Assembly (NCBI GenBank): GCA_015501055.1
Contig: JADNYV010000069.1
Span: 62,001 to 126,000, forward strand
Reading direction: 5' to 3'
Length of the DNA stretch: 64,000 nucleotides
From: Mucidula mucida
Taxonomy: Eukaryota; Basidiomycota; Agaricomycetes; Agaricales; Physalacriaceae
Each line of letters begins with the position of its first letter. Positions within the stretch are counted from its first letter, which is position 1. Below, in pieces: positions 22,796 through 33,990 of the stretch. Under the pieces are notes generated by a model, which did not search any database, was not told the DNA's origin, and worked only from the letters and a program-made list of their open reading frames with translations. The position numbers and the translations under genes are program-made.

Positions 22796-23364
22796 TTAGT
22801 CTATGGAAGGCTCGAAGTACTTACCAGCGTCTTTTGGAATTCACAAGGTACTTGTAGCACAGGATTCTTATCTCCGGGCAATGCTTCTATTTATTAAGGA
22901 CAGCATCGTAGTGTATCGTGCTTTGTATGAATGTATGTGAAGATTTAGGGTGGCGCATTTTCTGAATGTTATCCCGTTTTAGCTTTCTGGTGCGATCTCC
23001 TCTTGAATCGTTTCTGTCCAGTGTAGCAGATACAATTACACAGAACGTCGGTTTTGATTTTGCACACTACACCACGTAAGGAGGAACAGCTTGATTGGCA
23101 ACAACCCGTGTCCAGGGTCTGGTACAAGCCTGGTATGACATACACCTTGATCCTTAGCTATCCATTCAGCATAGGCGGTTTCCAACATTATATTAGCGTA
23201 GGCGGAATCGATTTTTTAACATTGTAACACTTGGGCTGGACTCTAAAGGGCACAGCCACAAGCGGCCCGCATATGACCGGTATGGTGTCACGCGTGTTGG
23301 TTTCTTTCGTTCTCGCGTCTTCGTTGCTGGCATTTGCTGACATACAGAGGACTACAAACCGCTC
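22796..23364. other. Intergenic
   Basis: Holds the decaying end of duplication S2 and the promoter of kinase-family gene K2. No other feature seen. Confidence 0.4.
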
Positions 23365-25561
23365 ATGCCGGACTCATCACCTTCTGGCTCGAGCTCTTCT
23401 TCTTCCTCTTCTTTTCGCGAAAATCAAGCGCGCCGACAGGCTCTCTTTGATTTCAGTGCTCCGCCTCTGGAGCGACGGAGAAATCAGCATATACCTATGC
23501 CAACGGCCCCCTTTCACTTTCTGGACTCGCATCTCTCCGAAGTCCTTACACTGAAGCATGTGAAGATACTTCCCTCTCTACATGTCGACGTGTTTGCTGG
23601 TCTGGACTCTTTTTCTGACGAGCTTGACGATTTGGCGGCGTTCAAGTTCACAATACATAGATTCGGTGCCAATGACACCGCCGAAATGGCCAATGCGCTC
23701 TCTGTCGTGCGCATTCGCAAAGAAGTAATCAGATATGCATCAACACAGATCACTGACAGTTTGGTCCTGCATCCAAGTCAACCTGACCTGGAGTGTAGCT
23801 TACTCCAGTGGATTGGCGCTCGTTCAGAGCTTAGACACACTCTTGTTCACGAGAAATATGCATCGCAAAACCTGGTGTTGTCGGTGAAGCCGCTTGCTCA
23901 CTACGCCGAGTTGAATGGAAGAACTCGAGAGCTACTCGAGCGACTTCAAAAGCATACCGAGCAGCTTATATCGACAATGGTCTTTTGTACGGATGCTCTT
24001 CCGGTAATGAAAGACATGTCCCGACTCGTCGGCATGGATCATTTCCCATGGCGCCTGGACTCTCTTTGTCCTACCGCTTCTCGTCCGCGGTCACCGCCAC
24101 CAGATGCCTCAGAAGTTCCGTGGGTGTTGCCTCCAGTAGAAGGCCCTCGTCGAAGTCGTAGAGTTCGTCTTCGTGACGCAGATGAGCCATCGGCGCGGTC
24201 ATTCAATATTGGCACAGTCGAACGTGATGGCAATGGAGAGGCGGATTACTCGCCTAGATGCGAAGATTACGTGCAAAAGGTTGGAAATCCCTTTCTTTAT
24301 ACTGCGCGCATCCTCAAAATTGCATAGGCTTGGGTTCATGCGGTGAAGACCGACACGACTGTCATCGTGTTCGACTCTGGAAACTTCATCCGCATCGGCA
24401 TTCGTCACCGCGAACGACAGACTTTGTTTCTCTCCAACCTTATTGACATACGGACGTGCAAGGATCCTGCTTACGGTGGCCTATGGACTGCGCTTCAAGT
24501 GGCCGCTGCATTAGATGCATTGCAAAGGCTGCCGCTTTTGGAGAATGCTGCATCGAGTAAACGAAAATTGACCTTCGACGAGCTCCACCGTCAAATTAAA
24601 CGGCGAAAGCATGATGACGCCACGTACAGAGACAAAGAGTCACGTTCCTTTGATCAGGTATGTATATCGCTCGTCGAAAGTACAATCATCTCAAATGATT
24701 TGCGAGACTCTGTCTGCCTATATGGCCAAATTCTCGGTTCTGGCTGTCTTCTTCCGGTTCGACCTCTTCGATTCGCCCGCTCCCCTTCTTCTGCTTCATC
24801 CAGACGCAGAACGCAAGGCTCATTACGGACCGGCTGAATATCTCAAAATTATTGTGTACAAACGACTTGGAGCAGGCTCCGTGGGTGATGTGTATCGAGC
24901 TATGATAGATGGGGACACACAACCCAAAGATCCCCAGACAAACACAAAACGGTCTTCTTTGACCAAAGGCAAGGGAAAGAGCCGGGCGATGGTTGTGTCC
25001 GACTCGGACGACTTCCTTCATCGATCATTCATTCTCAAGCTAGCACTCACAGGCGCGAACGCCCGACGGCTCGACCATGAACTCCAAGTCTACCGTCATC
25101 TAGAACAGGCTGGTGTTTCTGGGATACCATCGCTGCTTGAGTATCGTTGGGGTGATGGCGGTCTTCGCGTCCTTATGATATCCGATGCTGGACAGCCTCT
25201 GGGGAACCGATTGAATAGTGAGCGGAAAGTTGACCTCTCCCCTGAAGCACGGTACGCTTCCTTTCCTTTTCGTTGCGTATTGACTCAAATCATCTTGCGC
25301 AGCATCGAGCTGAAGTCAGTCTTGACCTCGATTCACGAAGCCGGAGTTATACATCGCGATGTTCGCTCCTGGAACATAATGGAGGACGAATTTGGACGCG
25401 TGCGCTTCACAGACTTTGACAGAAGCAGCCTTGAAGGAACGCCCGAAGACTACCGCGCCGAGAAAGAGCGGTTAAACCGCTTTGTAGAAGGAGGGTTTAT
25501 TGATAAGGCCGACGTTATTGGCGAAGACCCGCTTCGAAGGAGAAAGGCGAAGGCAAAATGA
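23365..25561 (+). CDS. Fungal-type protein kinase K2, 4 exons
   Basis: Exons 23365-24279, 24328-24657, 24707-25251 and 25303-25561 give 682 residues. Introns are 48, 49 and 51 bp at the same positions and phases as in K3. Residues 1-300 are a domain I cannot name, starting Ser-rich then A-P-F-H-F-L-D-S-H-L-S-E-V-L-T-L. Residues about 306-410 are the I-R-H-R module (D-T-T-V...I-G-I-R-H-R-E-R-Q-T-L-F-L-S). The kinase domain follows: G-A-G-S-V-G-D-V-Y (Gly loop), F-I-L-K-L-A (beta-3 Lys), H-E-L-Q-V-Y (helix C Glu), H-R-D-V-R-S-W-N (catalytic loop), F-T-D-F-D-R-S (metal-binding Asp). All catalytic residues are present. The arrangement resembles FunK1-type fungal kinases, but membership is by motif only. 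Confidence 0.8.
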
Positions 25562-26056
25562 CCAGTGATTTCCTCCAAGTCACAAGAAGGTATTAAGGTA
25601 ACACCCCCCTTTTCTCTACCCCACACTAGCGCTGGATGTCGATTAATGATAACACTTAAAGCTTTCTGTGTGTGACCATCGTATTGGCATCAACGTGAAA
25701 TGTGGCGGCGGCACGCACCTTGCCTTGTTCGAGTATAGCCTCAGAGTGGTCTTCGAGTTCGTAGCCGTTTGCTCCGGGTGCTAGAGGCGCTGCGTAACAG
25801 TAGACCTTTTTCTCCGAGCTTAAGCGCCTGAGAGGCCCAGCGTTAGATAGTGGATTCAATGAGACAATATACAGCCATCTCGAGAGAGAATCTGTACTGT
25901 CATGAACATTGATGTTCGAACACTGCTAGTCCGCTGCTTTACGCAAGCAGCACTGTAAGCCACAAACAAACACTGGCACAGCCACGCTCGGTCTGCTGCC
26001 TTGCCTCTTTTGCTCTCGCTAAATCCTCGCGTCGCCTTTTTGGACATAACAGTGCC
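25562..26056. other. Intergenic between K2 and K3
   Basis: Nothing recognised; it should contain the K3 promoter. The two kinase genes point the same way, consistent with tandem duplication. Confidence 0.4.
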
Positions 26057-28256
26057 ATGTCGGGAGAGAGGCTGCACTCTTCCCGCGCAGCTTCACTTTC
26101 CTCTGCGAGCTCTGCGTCTCCCGAACCCGGCGCCCACACTCATCGCCACAAATTGTTTGATTTCAGTCCGCCGTCTCTAATACGGCCAAGGCATCTACCT
26201 GTACCCATTCCAAGCGCGCCTTTGCACTTCCTAGACACGCACCTAGCCGAAAGTCTTACTCTTGTGCGTGTGGAAGTGCTCCCAACCTTGCATGCCGAGC
26301 TCTTTGATGGTCTAGTCGATTCGTTCTCCGAGGCACTCGACGCGCGAAGTGATTCTTTGTTCGAAATCGACGGATCCCTTCCTTATAGCACGGAAAAGAG
26401 TACGGATGCGGTATCAATCAGCAATATGCGAACACTTGGCATAGAAATGTCCATCACTTGGATCGCGAGCAGCCTTGTTGTTCACCCCAGTCAGCCGCAC
26501 TTGGGCGAAGCGCTACACTGGGCAGGTGCGCCTAGGGATATGAGCCCTTATATCCTAAAGCAGCCGTACGCATCTCAAGACATCGCTCTGTATGTGTGTT
26601 ACCCTCAACCGGAGGACTTCAGGAGCTTCAATGGAAGGAATCGGGAGATGATCGAGCGTCTGCGCAGGCATACGAGGCAGCTGACCTCGTCCATGATTTT
26701 CTGCACTGACGCATTGCCGGTATTGGAGGATATGTCGCGTCTGCATGGTAAGAAGTTTCCTTGGCGTTTGGACTGTGAATATTCTGGTGCTTCACGTCCG
26801 CGGTCGCGGTCACCACCACCTGATGCCTTGAATGTTCCTTGTGCATTACCAAAGGTAGAGGGACCGCGACGCAGTCGTCGAGTGCGCGTCCATGATGCTT
26901 CTCAACCTATTTCGGTCTCTGACGATATCGGCATCCCCGCGCGTCCCAGAGATGACGGCGTTGAGTACACGCCGACATGCGAGGACTACATACAAAAGGT
27001 CTGAACTCCTTGTGTTGCAGCGATAGGTTCTGAATTACTCGCAGGCCTGGGTCACAGCCGTCAGGGTTGATGCGACGTTTGTCGTCTTTGATTGCGGAAA
27101 TTATATGCGAATAGGCATTCGCCATCGGGAGCGTCAGACATTATATTTGTCTGCGCTCATTGACATACATTCAGGCAAGGACCCAGCATATGGCGGTCTG
27201 TGGACGGCGTTCCATGTCTTCGCTGTTGCAGACGCCGTTCAGAGAGTTCCTCTTATTGAAAGCGCCCTCTTGAGCAAGCGAAAATCCACCTTTGAAGAGC
27301 CCAGACGCCCATCGAAACGGTTGAAGGCCGACGAGAGCGCTGCGAATATGGAGTCGTCAATCGATGAAGTAGGTTTGAGAATTCTTTATGTTGCTCGAAA
27401 CCTTACGTGCGTTGCCAGACAATGGCTGCCTACATTGATACATTTCCGGTCCTAGCAATATTCTTTCACTTCGACGACTTGGATTCACCGGCGCCACTTC
27501 TTCTTTTCAAGCCCGACGCCGAGCATAAAGCTCACTATGGACCCACAGAGTACCTCAAAATTATCGCGTACAAACGAGTTGGTGCAGGCGCTGTTGGGGA
27601 CGTGTATCAGGCTGTCATGGAACCTGCCAGTGCCGCCAAAACCGTGAATGCCTCGTCCAAACGTTCGAAGAAGAAGGTCGGAAAGGCTTCTGAAAAGGAT
27701 CTCACCCATCGCCCGTTCGTTCTCAAAATAGCTCCTACTAGCGAGCGCGCTCGGCGTCTCCAGCATGAGGTTCACATATACAAACACTTGCGTGATGCGG
27801 GTGTTTCTGGTATACCGACTCTACTTTCCTACCGCGAAGGTCTCAATACAGATCTACGCGTTCTGATATTATCTGACGCTGGTCGTCCTCTGGGGCAGCG
27901 GATGGACAGCGACCAGAAAGTCAAGCTCTCGTCCAAGGCGCGGTATGTGTCCGCTGCGTTCCTTGACTTCCTGTTGAGACTGAACTTTCTCCAGCGTCGA
28001 ATTGAAGTCCATCTTGATGGCGATACATGAAGCAGGCGTTTTGCATCGCGACGTACGTTCGTGGAACATATTGGAGGACGATTCGGGACGGGTACGCTTT
28101 ACAGATTTCGATCGAAGCAGTTTGAGAGGCAAGCCTGAGGATTACGAGGCCGAGCAAGAGCGGTTGAAGCGGTTCATGGAGGGGGAGTACGTGGATAAGG
28201 ATGATGCTATTGGTGAGGACGATGTTAGACGACATCGAGCCGCAAGGGCGCCATGA
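26057..28256 (+). CDS. Fungal-type protein kinase K3, 4 exons
   Basis: Exons 26057-26998, 27045-27368, 27419-27942 and 27995-28256 join to 683 residues, with introns of 46, 50 and 52 bp. Order is as in K2: an unnamed N-terminal domain (A-P-L-H-F-L-D-T-H-L-A-E-S-L-T-L), a basic Ser/Pro linker (G-P-R-R-S-R-R-V-R-V), the I-R-H-R module encoded exactly by exon 2, then the kinase with G-A-G-A-V-G-D-V-Y, F-V-L-K-I-A, H-E-V-H-I-Y, H-R-D-V-R-S-W-N and F-T-D-F-D-R-S. It looks catalytically complete. A near-identical copy lies at 43103-45300, so this is the undamaged member of the pair. Substrate and pathway unknown. Confidence 0.82.
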
Positions 28257-28303
28257 TAGTTTGAATCATTGAATGGCCTTGATACTGTACCATTTGAGGA
28301 TCT
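26057..28303 (+). repeat. Segmental duplication S3, copy 1 (direct partner 43103-45352)
   Basis: The K3 gene and about 50 bp after it recur 17 kb downstream with only scattered differences, including in introns. The right end is sharp: both copies read GAGGATCTGGATGT and then diverge completely. The left end lies near the start codons, with the first 20 or so codons already divergent. Confidence 0.85.
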
Positions 28304-28675
28304 GGATGTCCACAGCCGCTGATTGTACATGTTCCGAGCATCCAAGGAGTTTGGGAACCCGGACTACGGAATCAAATATGAACAAATCAACGGCATCCGT
28401 GCTGCCACTTTACCAGGCGTTAGACTTCCAAGAATTGGTACGGCTACGTTTTCACTGTATATCAATAACATCTGTGCGTGTAAGTATTAAAACAATGCGC
28501 AGTAGCCGCCTCCCTGGCGCTTGCACCCATGGGCATCCCAAAGTTCTTTTTTCCTAAGTGGCGTTCTCTAAATTCGGGGAGCTACACCGTTCGGCGCTCA
28601 CCCAAGAAAAACGGAACGAAATAAATAAAATCCGTACAATGAAAGCGAAAGTAGGAATCGACCAGCCGATGGGCA
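28257..28675. other. Intergenic
   Basis: Includes the last bases of duplication S3. No gene or repeat recognised in the rest. Confidence 0.4.
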
Positions 28676-29213
28676 CTAATGAATCGGAACCTTCCTCTCC
28701 TCCTCCTGCGCCCTCACTCGCGGACACGTCCCCCGATGCCTGATCCACTCATCAACATAATTATACCACTGCGTCCCACTCTCCGTATCCAACGGCTCAA
28801 TCATCGCCCTACACGCCCTGCACATCCCATACCTTGCCTCAAAGTTCTCTGGCAGTTTTAGTGCACCTTCTATCTCAGAACTCGATCGGGAAAACAAAAG
28901 GAAGGAATTGGAGGTCTTCTTCATCCCAAACCTCAGGCTCATCCTCCTCCTCCTCATCCTCGTCGGACCTGTGCGTCAACATCAGCCGTGGTCAAAGGTC
29001 GAAACCGATCACATACTCGTCACTGCTACTCTCATCGTCCGACCCCGGCACTTCTTCTTCGGCTTCAGACTCAAAGCCGCTATCATAGGAATAGTATTCC
29101 GAAACCTCGTCATCGTCCTCGTCTTCGAGAGTCAAGAACACCAGCCACTCTGAAGGACCCGCCGCGCTGGAAACGGACTCGTTGACAAATGTAACTCGGA
29201 GAGGCGATGGCAT
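28676..29213 (-). CDS. Acidic protein with Cys/His motif, possibly frameshifted
   Basis: Exon 1 29213-29017 joins exon 2 (from 28968) over a 48-bp GT-AG intron. The N-terminal 100 residues are strongly acidic (E-D-E-D-D-D-E-V-S-E and D-E-D-E-E-E-E-D). In that frame a stop follows at about 28,888. The next frame then carries M-C-R-A-C-R-A-M-I-E-P-L-D and E-W-I-R-H-R-G-T-C to a stop at 28676: a C-x2-C...H-x3-C motif I know from many uncharacterised Agaricomycete proteins. The frames would join with one indel in 28,870-28,920, so the gene is either broken there, misassembled, or has an undetected small intron. Function unknown. Confidence 0.55.
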
Positions 29214-29825
29214 GAAGTGGTAGATAGTGGTGGTGGCGGTGGATTAGTGGCCTATCCCACCTAATATATACGCGCCTCTCCATTGTCGCGTCCCTAGACA
29301 CGCGTCGAGCGGTATATCCAGTTTGGGTAATTGACTCATTGTTCGGATGTGGACAATGGTGGTCATAGATTCGCTTCTCGGTTATACAATTACTTGTTCG
29401 CAGTGACTCGTGATTTCGACAGCGACACGCCATTGTCTCCCGCCAAGAACAAAGAGGAGGTGTAAATGTATATCCGATACGCATAATCGAAGCCGGAGGA
29501 AGTAACTCAAGTCGCTTCATGCTCTCCTCCTGGTGCGGACGATATATCATCTTTGTTCCCTACCTGAATCTTACATGCTTCCTGACCTGAGATACTTCAG
29601 TGACAGCAGCTACACACCAGTCATGCCAAAGGAAAGCTATTAATTCCATCATGAAGTCATGACATTACATGTGTCGTATTGTATTAAGGTATAGTGTTTA
29701 AAAAAAGTCTCTAACCCTCTACAGATCTCTACGCGTTTATCGTTCCTTGTCCAGAGTCCAGTCATAGGGGGAGCTTCACCACACAACTTAATTCAAACAC
29801 GTCACAATCTCATAAAGCAACATTA
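29214..29825. other. Intergenic
   Basis: No supported gene. It contains the promoter of the acidic protein (leftward) and the 3' side of the phosphotransferase gene. Confidence 0.4.
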
Positions 29826-31382
29826 TCACACCTTCTTTTCCTTAGTCGCGTCCTGCCATATGCCACTCTGGTCCTTCTTGCGCACGGTAAAGCATGCGAT
29901 GCCCATGTACTCGGTGATGTCGTTGATGACGAGCGTGCAGAACCGTACGTAGGCGAACAGGGACGCGAACAAAGTGAGGTAGACGAGGAAGGTGGTATTC
30001 TGAGGCGAAATCTGGATGAACGGCGCTCTGTAATCGAGTCAGCAGCGGAAGGTCAAGCGAAGCTGAATGCACTTGCCGTCCGAGAAGTCTAGGCATGTTC
30101 GCGTCTACAGCGCCAATGATGCTCCATATCCACATCCAGTCCCAGATGGGGAACGGTGCGCTCGTCACATGCGCGAGAATCATCCGTCCGACCTGGTGCG
30201 CAAACTGCAGGCCCCAAGCGCACATGAAGGGCACGAAGAGCGGGCTCTTGATAATGGCGGAATTGTTAAACTCTGGGTGCGACAGCCATGCCATTTGGAT
30301 AGCCGCGGCCACGGGGAATGGAAGGAGCAGAAGCAGCGGATGTGGGCCTGCTTTCTTTTGCGCCGACTTGACTGCGAGAACATTCATATACGAATTAACG
30401 ATATTGAATGCGAGGCCAAAAGCGGCGAAAACCATAAACGCGTCGTTAAGTCCGACATTGGGGATATCGGAGAAGATGGCCAAATGATCGACGTGGAAAA
30501 ATGTCAGGATCGGAGTATCCCAGAATGCAGGCCCTGCGGTCGAGGGTAAGAATAACCTTGGGCAATCCACGAAGAAACCTACCACAGAAACCGGTTATGA
30601 AGTAGATTATAACAATCATCAAGATGCCTTCAACAGGACCAGAGAAGACACCGAGAAAGAGTTGGCCGGTGTGGTACTCCTCCCATGTGGTGAGGTAGAA
30701 ATTGGCAAGGGTAGCGACCTGGGACGCGACAGTCCACCACGAGCGACCGAGATTAAGGGCTTGACAGGTAATAATGGCTTCCAAAGTCGTATTAAGCGCG
30801 TCGCAACCTGTATGGCATTAGGAACATATAGGGAATCCGACGACGAGGAGGAGCGCACCGTGATCAAACATTTCGCCAAGCGGTCCAGCCATATTGGTCC
30901 TTCTAGCCTGCTTTCCATCGATAGCATCGAAGCTCTGGTACATGAAGAGGCCGACACCGTATCTATATCGACGATCGGTGGGATGACGGAAACGAACGAA
31001 AGGACCACTGACGTGAAGTAAACCCAGCGAGGCGTCGTCACACCACCCTTTTCCGTCAAATAAGTGGGATCGTAGTAGAGCATGGTCAGGAAATTCATAA
31101 AGACGATCATCAGTCCGGAAAACGTTATCTAGATTTCGCGGTCAGCCATGAAAAAGGACGAAAAACGGTCACACACCGTGTTCGGCGCCACAGTCTTTGG
31201 CCATAGCGTAACAAACCAGTTCCAAAAGGGATTCAGGACATATCTAGAGAGCAAAGACCTGCAAAAATCGCGTCAAAAAGTCGTGGCAGAAAAAAAGGGA
31301 GAAAAAAGTGGGCCCACTTGTCGACCCCCTTGTAGGAATATTTCTTGAGGTTTTCCAGGGACTCTTGCGGAATGTAACCCAT
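29826..31382 (-). CDS. EPT1: Choline/ethanolaminephosphotransferase, 7 exons
   Basis: Seven exons (31382-31318, 31258-31177, 31128-31013, 30962-30859, 30807-30583, 30533-30077, 30027-29826) give 416 residues. The CDP-alcohol phosphotransferase signature D-G-x2-A-R-x8-G-x3-D-x3-D is complete: [20 protein letters not shown] then F-D-H-G-C-D, the last part spliced over an intron. Several hydrophobic helices follow ([19 protein letters not shown]). The enzyme transfers phosphocholine or phosphoethanolamine from its CDP form to diacylglycerol in the ER or Golgi membrane, the last step of the Kennedy pathway. Size is close to yeast Cpt1/Ept1. The sixth intron is GC-AG (GGACG|GCAAGT). Which head group it prefers cannot be read from the sequence. 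Confidence 0.92.
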
Positions 31383-31545
31383 GGCCCACCGGTGGCTTAG
31401 CCTTTTTACCAAGGGGATGCGAGATGGTGCTGGTACAGAGTCAACCTGGAGCGCAAGCCAACAGCAGCAATCCCGAAATGTCATCAGCATGATGTAATTG
31501 CATACAGATAGGGGCTACAACAGGGTCCAGGCCTTGGCGTTTCCG

Positions 31546-32081
31546 TCAATCATCCAAAAATGATGTGAAATCGAGCGGTATTAACCGCGTCTGCGTCCTA
31601 TCCATGAACCGCTCTTCGTCTGCTGCTCCTGCTATCGATACCCGCTCATCTTGGAATATCTAGCGAACGATTAGCCCTGCAGGTCAGATTCGTCAAACGG
31701 ACGGATGCTTACTGCGAAAATATCTTTGAAGCTATGCGCTTCGACCATGGCTACACCGTCCCACTCTGTCGTCTCCTTCCCCATCCACATCAGCATGTCG
31801 GTCGTCTGCTCATTGACGTGCATCTACCGGACGACGATGAGCACTCGTCTCCAGCGTTAACCGCAGAGCCTTACCAGCTGGTATTTTAGCGGCATCTTCT
31901 CCTTGCCAATCATCCGCATGACCATCGGTGTATGCACCTCCGTCCAATGTTTACGGAACTCCTCTTTGGAAATGCCGTCCTTCCTCTTCACCAGCATGAG
32001 CAGTCTCGCCCGCTCACTCGTCTTCGGCGTTGGTATGGCAGGCAATGCTGGTGGCATGCTTGAGCGCTGGCGGCTAAACAT
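31546..32081 (-). CDS. EthD-domain protein, 3 exons
   Basis: Exons 32081-31875, 31823-31713 and 31659-31546 join over introns of 51 and 53 bp to 143 residues. After about 25 residues comes A-R-L-L-M-L-V-K-R-K-D-G-I-S-K-E-E-F-R-K then H-W-T-E-V-H-T-P, the opening of EthD-type dimeric alpha-beta barrels. The last exon ends D-F-T-S-F-L-D-D. Family members form small ferredoxin-like dimers; the founding one is linked to ether degradation, and in fungi many act in secondary metabolism or have no known role. No biosynthetic cluster is visible around it, so its job cannot be inferred. Confidence 0.8.
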
Positions 32082-32407
32082 CGCCGCGTAAACGATGGAT
32101 GAGCGCTCTTATAAGGGAGAGGTCGACGTGTGTTACCTGTAACCCCTCTTTTGATGCGCCATGCCCGTCGCCTGTGTTAGACATCTGGGCGCGTGTCTGA
32201 TTGATGACTTGCTGCGGCCGGAGATAGTGCCGCCGGATTGGTGTATAGCATAAGGTATCATTCCAGTACAATACCCTGTACGCATTCTGATTTCGTGTGT
32301 AGCGGGAGAGTTCCACGGAGAACGGGATCTGAATCATCTCGCGGTAATGACCGAGCCGCCTACGCCACGCTACCTAGCACGCCTCGTGGGATGAAGCCTA
32401 TCTGGAT
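32082..32407. other. Intergenic
   Basis: Promoter side of the EthD gene followed by unrecognised sequence up to the duplicated fragment at 32408. Confidence 0.35.
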
Positions 32408-32700
32408 CTCGCACAATATTGTGTACCATTACGCGTCTCGACTTGACTTTCTGTTCGCAGCGAACAATGGATTTTAGGCGCCCAAAAAAGGAAACAGTCG
32501 CACCTGGTCACGTTTCCATCCTTATAACTTCGTCCGTCCAGCTTGTTCCCTCCCACACATCCTTCTGCAATTATCAGCAAGCTCTCTTATCCTCCCATCC
32601 TTTCGAACTATGTATGCCGCAAAGGAGAACCGAAGCGCTGTTAAGCACCTTCCACCTAAGACGAAGCCTCTCCTTCGTGATAGTACATGGGGAAGTTCTA
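32408..32700 (+). pseudogene. Truncated 5' copy of the 46630 gene
   Basis: From a block shared by both loci (T-T-G-T-G-T-A-C-C-A-T-T-A-C-G-C) through the ATG at 32610, this stretch matches 46440-46730. The shared upstream block includes TGGATTTTAGGCGCCCAAAA and CTTGTTCCCTCCCACACATC. The coding part M-x-x-x-K-E-N-R-x-x-V matches the start of the 46630 protein (M-S-A-L-K-E-N-R-G-V-V) and then jumps, without the first intron, into P-K-T-K-P-L-L-R of its exon 2 before breaking off. Confidence 0.7.
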
Positions 32701-32999
32701 TAGGGCGGCACTGGGTTAATACATGCAGAGATGTGATTTAAAACGTAGCCGTTCTAATTCTTGGAACGCGTTGTAATTTGGCAGCGCGAATCGAGAGACG
32801 AATTAGCAGATTGATGGTGCTCGCACCGTTCAGTGGCAGTGGACGCGCGATCGCAATGTCGAATGATGGTCCACACACACCCAACAATGAGTAGGCCTAT
32901 TTCCCTATGTGGACCATTGCCAAACAATGGAACAAAGGGAACGCGCGAGCGCCTGTATATAAGCAGTGGCACTCTAAACCCAAAACCACAAGCACCATC

Positions 33000-33494
33000 A
33001 TGCGTCCCCCCTTCCACCCGTCGCCTCTCAGAAACGAGATTCGCTTTGACGAAGACGAAGAGGAGGTCCAAGAGGAAGACACAAACACGCCACTCGAACG
33101 TCCTTTCATGACTCTTCCAGACGACTCGGATGATGAGTCTCAAGAGGACGACGTCAAAGAGAGAGATGATGGCTCTGCCGCCAACGGGGCTTCCAAAGAG
33201 AGAGACGGCTCGCCGGATACCCCAATTCCCCCCAGCGCTTTGAAGATCACGTATTCAGAGCAGTCCTCTGACGACGATGCTAGTGGCTCGTCAGAAGAGG
33301 AAGAAGACGAGTGCGCGCCTCGTCAGCCTCCGTGGAACGCGGTGCTCATGAAGTTGCTTTCTAGGATCTACAGCTACCACTGGAATGCTGAGCTCCAGTG
33401 TTTTGAGCTTGATGAGGAGGACAATGAGGCCCTTTGGTGGGAGGAGGAGGGAAGACGACAGCCGGGGTTGTGGGTGTTTCCGAGGGAGTCCTGA
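33000..33494 (+). CDS. Small acidic protein of unknown function, copy 2
   Basis: 164 residues, the duplicate of the 19817 protein. It lacks two residues in the first acidic stretch (in frame) and has a few substitutions, for example Gly for Val after A-A-N and Leu for Ser near the end. The TATA box (32956-32963) and its 44-bp spacing to the ATG are kept. The Trp-rich C-terminal part is unchanged apart from one residue, which points to that part as the functional core if the protein works at all. Confidence 0.65.
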   Translation: MRPPFHPSPLRNEIRFDEDEEEVQEEDTNTPLERPFMTLPDDSDDESQEDDVKERDDGSAANGASKERDGSPDTPIPPSALKITYSEQSSDDDASGSSEEEEDECAPRQPPWNAVLMKLLSRIYSYHWNAELQCFELDEEDNEALWWEEEGRRQPGLWVFPRES

Positions 33495-33990
33495 TTGATG
33501 AGGGGTTGGTTATTTATGTTGTACATTGGAAGCACACTATATCTATCTCGTTGAATGATGAATCAGACAAGTCTGTGCCGTGAGTGATGGACTTCGAGGC
33601 AGGTATTTTGAGAAATGCGAGAGAAAGCGACTGGTATCTTCTACACCTTCAGAAGTGTCATTCGTTCAGTATGAACAAGAGTTTATCGCGCATCTTACAA
33701 AAGTTGATCGTCTGTAAATTGGACGGAGTCCTTGGTAAGAGGTGCGGATCCCGGCCCGAATCTCCGCATGCGCGTCACCAATTCCGCCCCACCCTCATCT
33801 GCCTCTTACCTTCATGCCGTTTTCGGGACAGCAGGTAAACGTAGCTTCTTTCCATAGAAGACCGCTAAATCCGTGTATGAAGGAGCTATCCCGTTGAATA
33901 CATTGCCATCGTACACTGCAACTCCATGCTCAATCTCGTGAGTTTTTCCGTTCAGGCTGATTGTGATCTGACGCGCCTTTTCAGCTCAAA

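Larger units (their letters stand above)
19670..22870 (+). repeat. Segmental duplication S2, copy 1 (direct partner at 32845-35800)
   Basis: A direct repeat about 13.2 kb upstream of its partner. It carries the acidic-protein gene and the 574-residue F-box gene with their promoters. The copies differ by scattered single bases, a 6-bp in-frame indel in the acidic gene, and one transposon found only here (20369-20623). Similarity fades just after both F-box stops. Confidence 0.9.

Noticed and set aside
29110..29550. 146-residue minus-strand frame
   Set aside because: It overlaps the acidic Cys/His gene in another frame, and its composition looks like shadow coding of the acidic stretch.
31200..31258. 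Apparent frameshift in exon 2 of the phosphotransferase gene
   Set aside because: Re-reading the run as four T on the coding strand gives an uninterrupted frame ([11 protein letters not shown]); the first reading was a counting slip.
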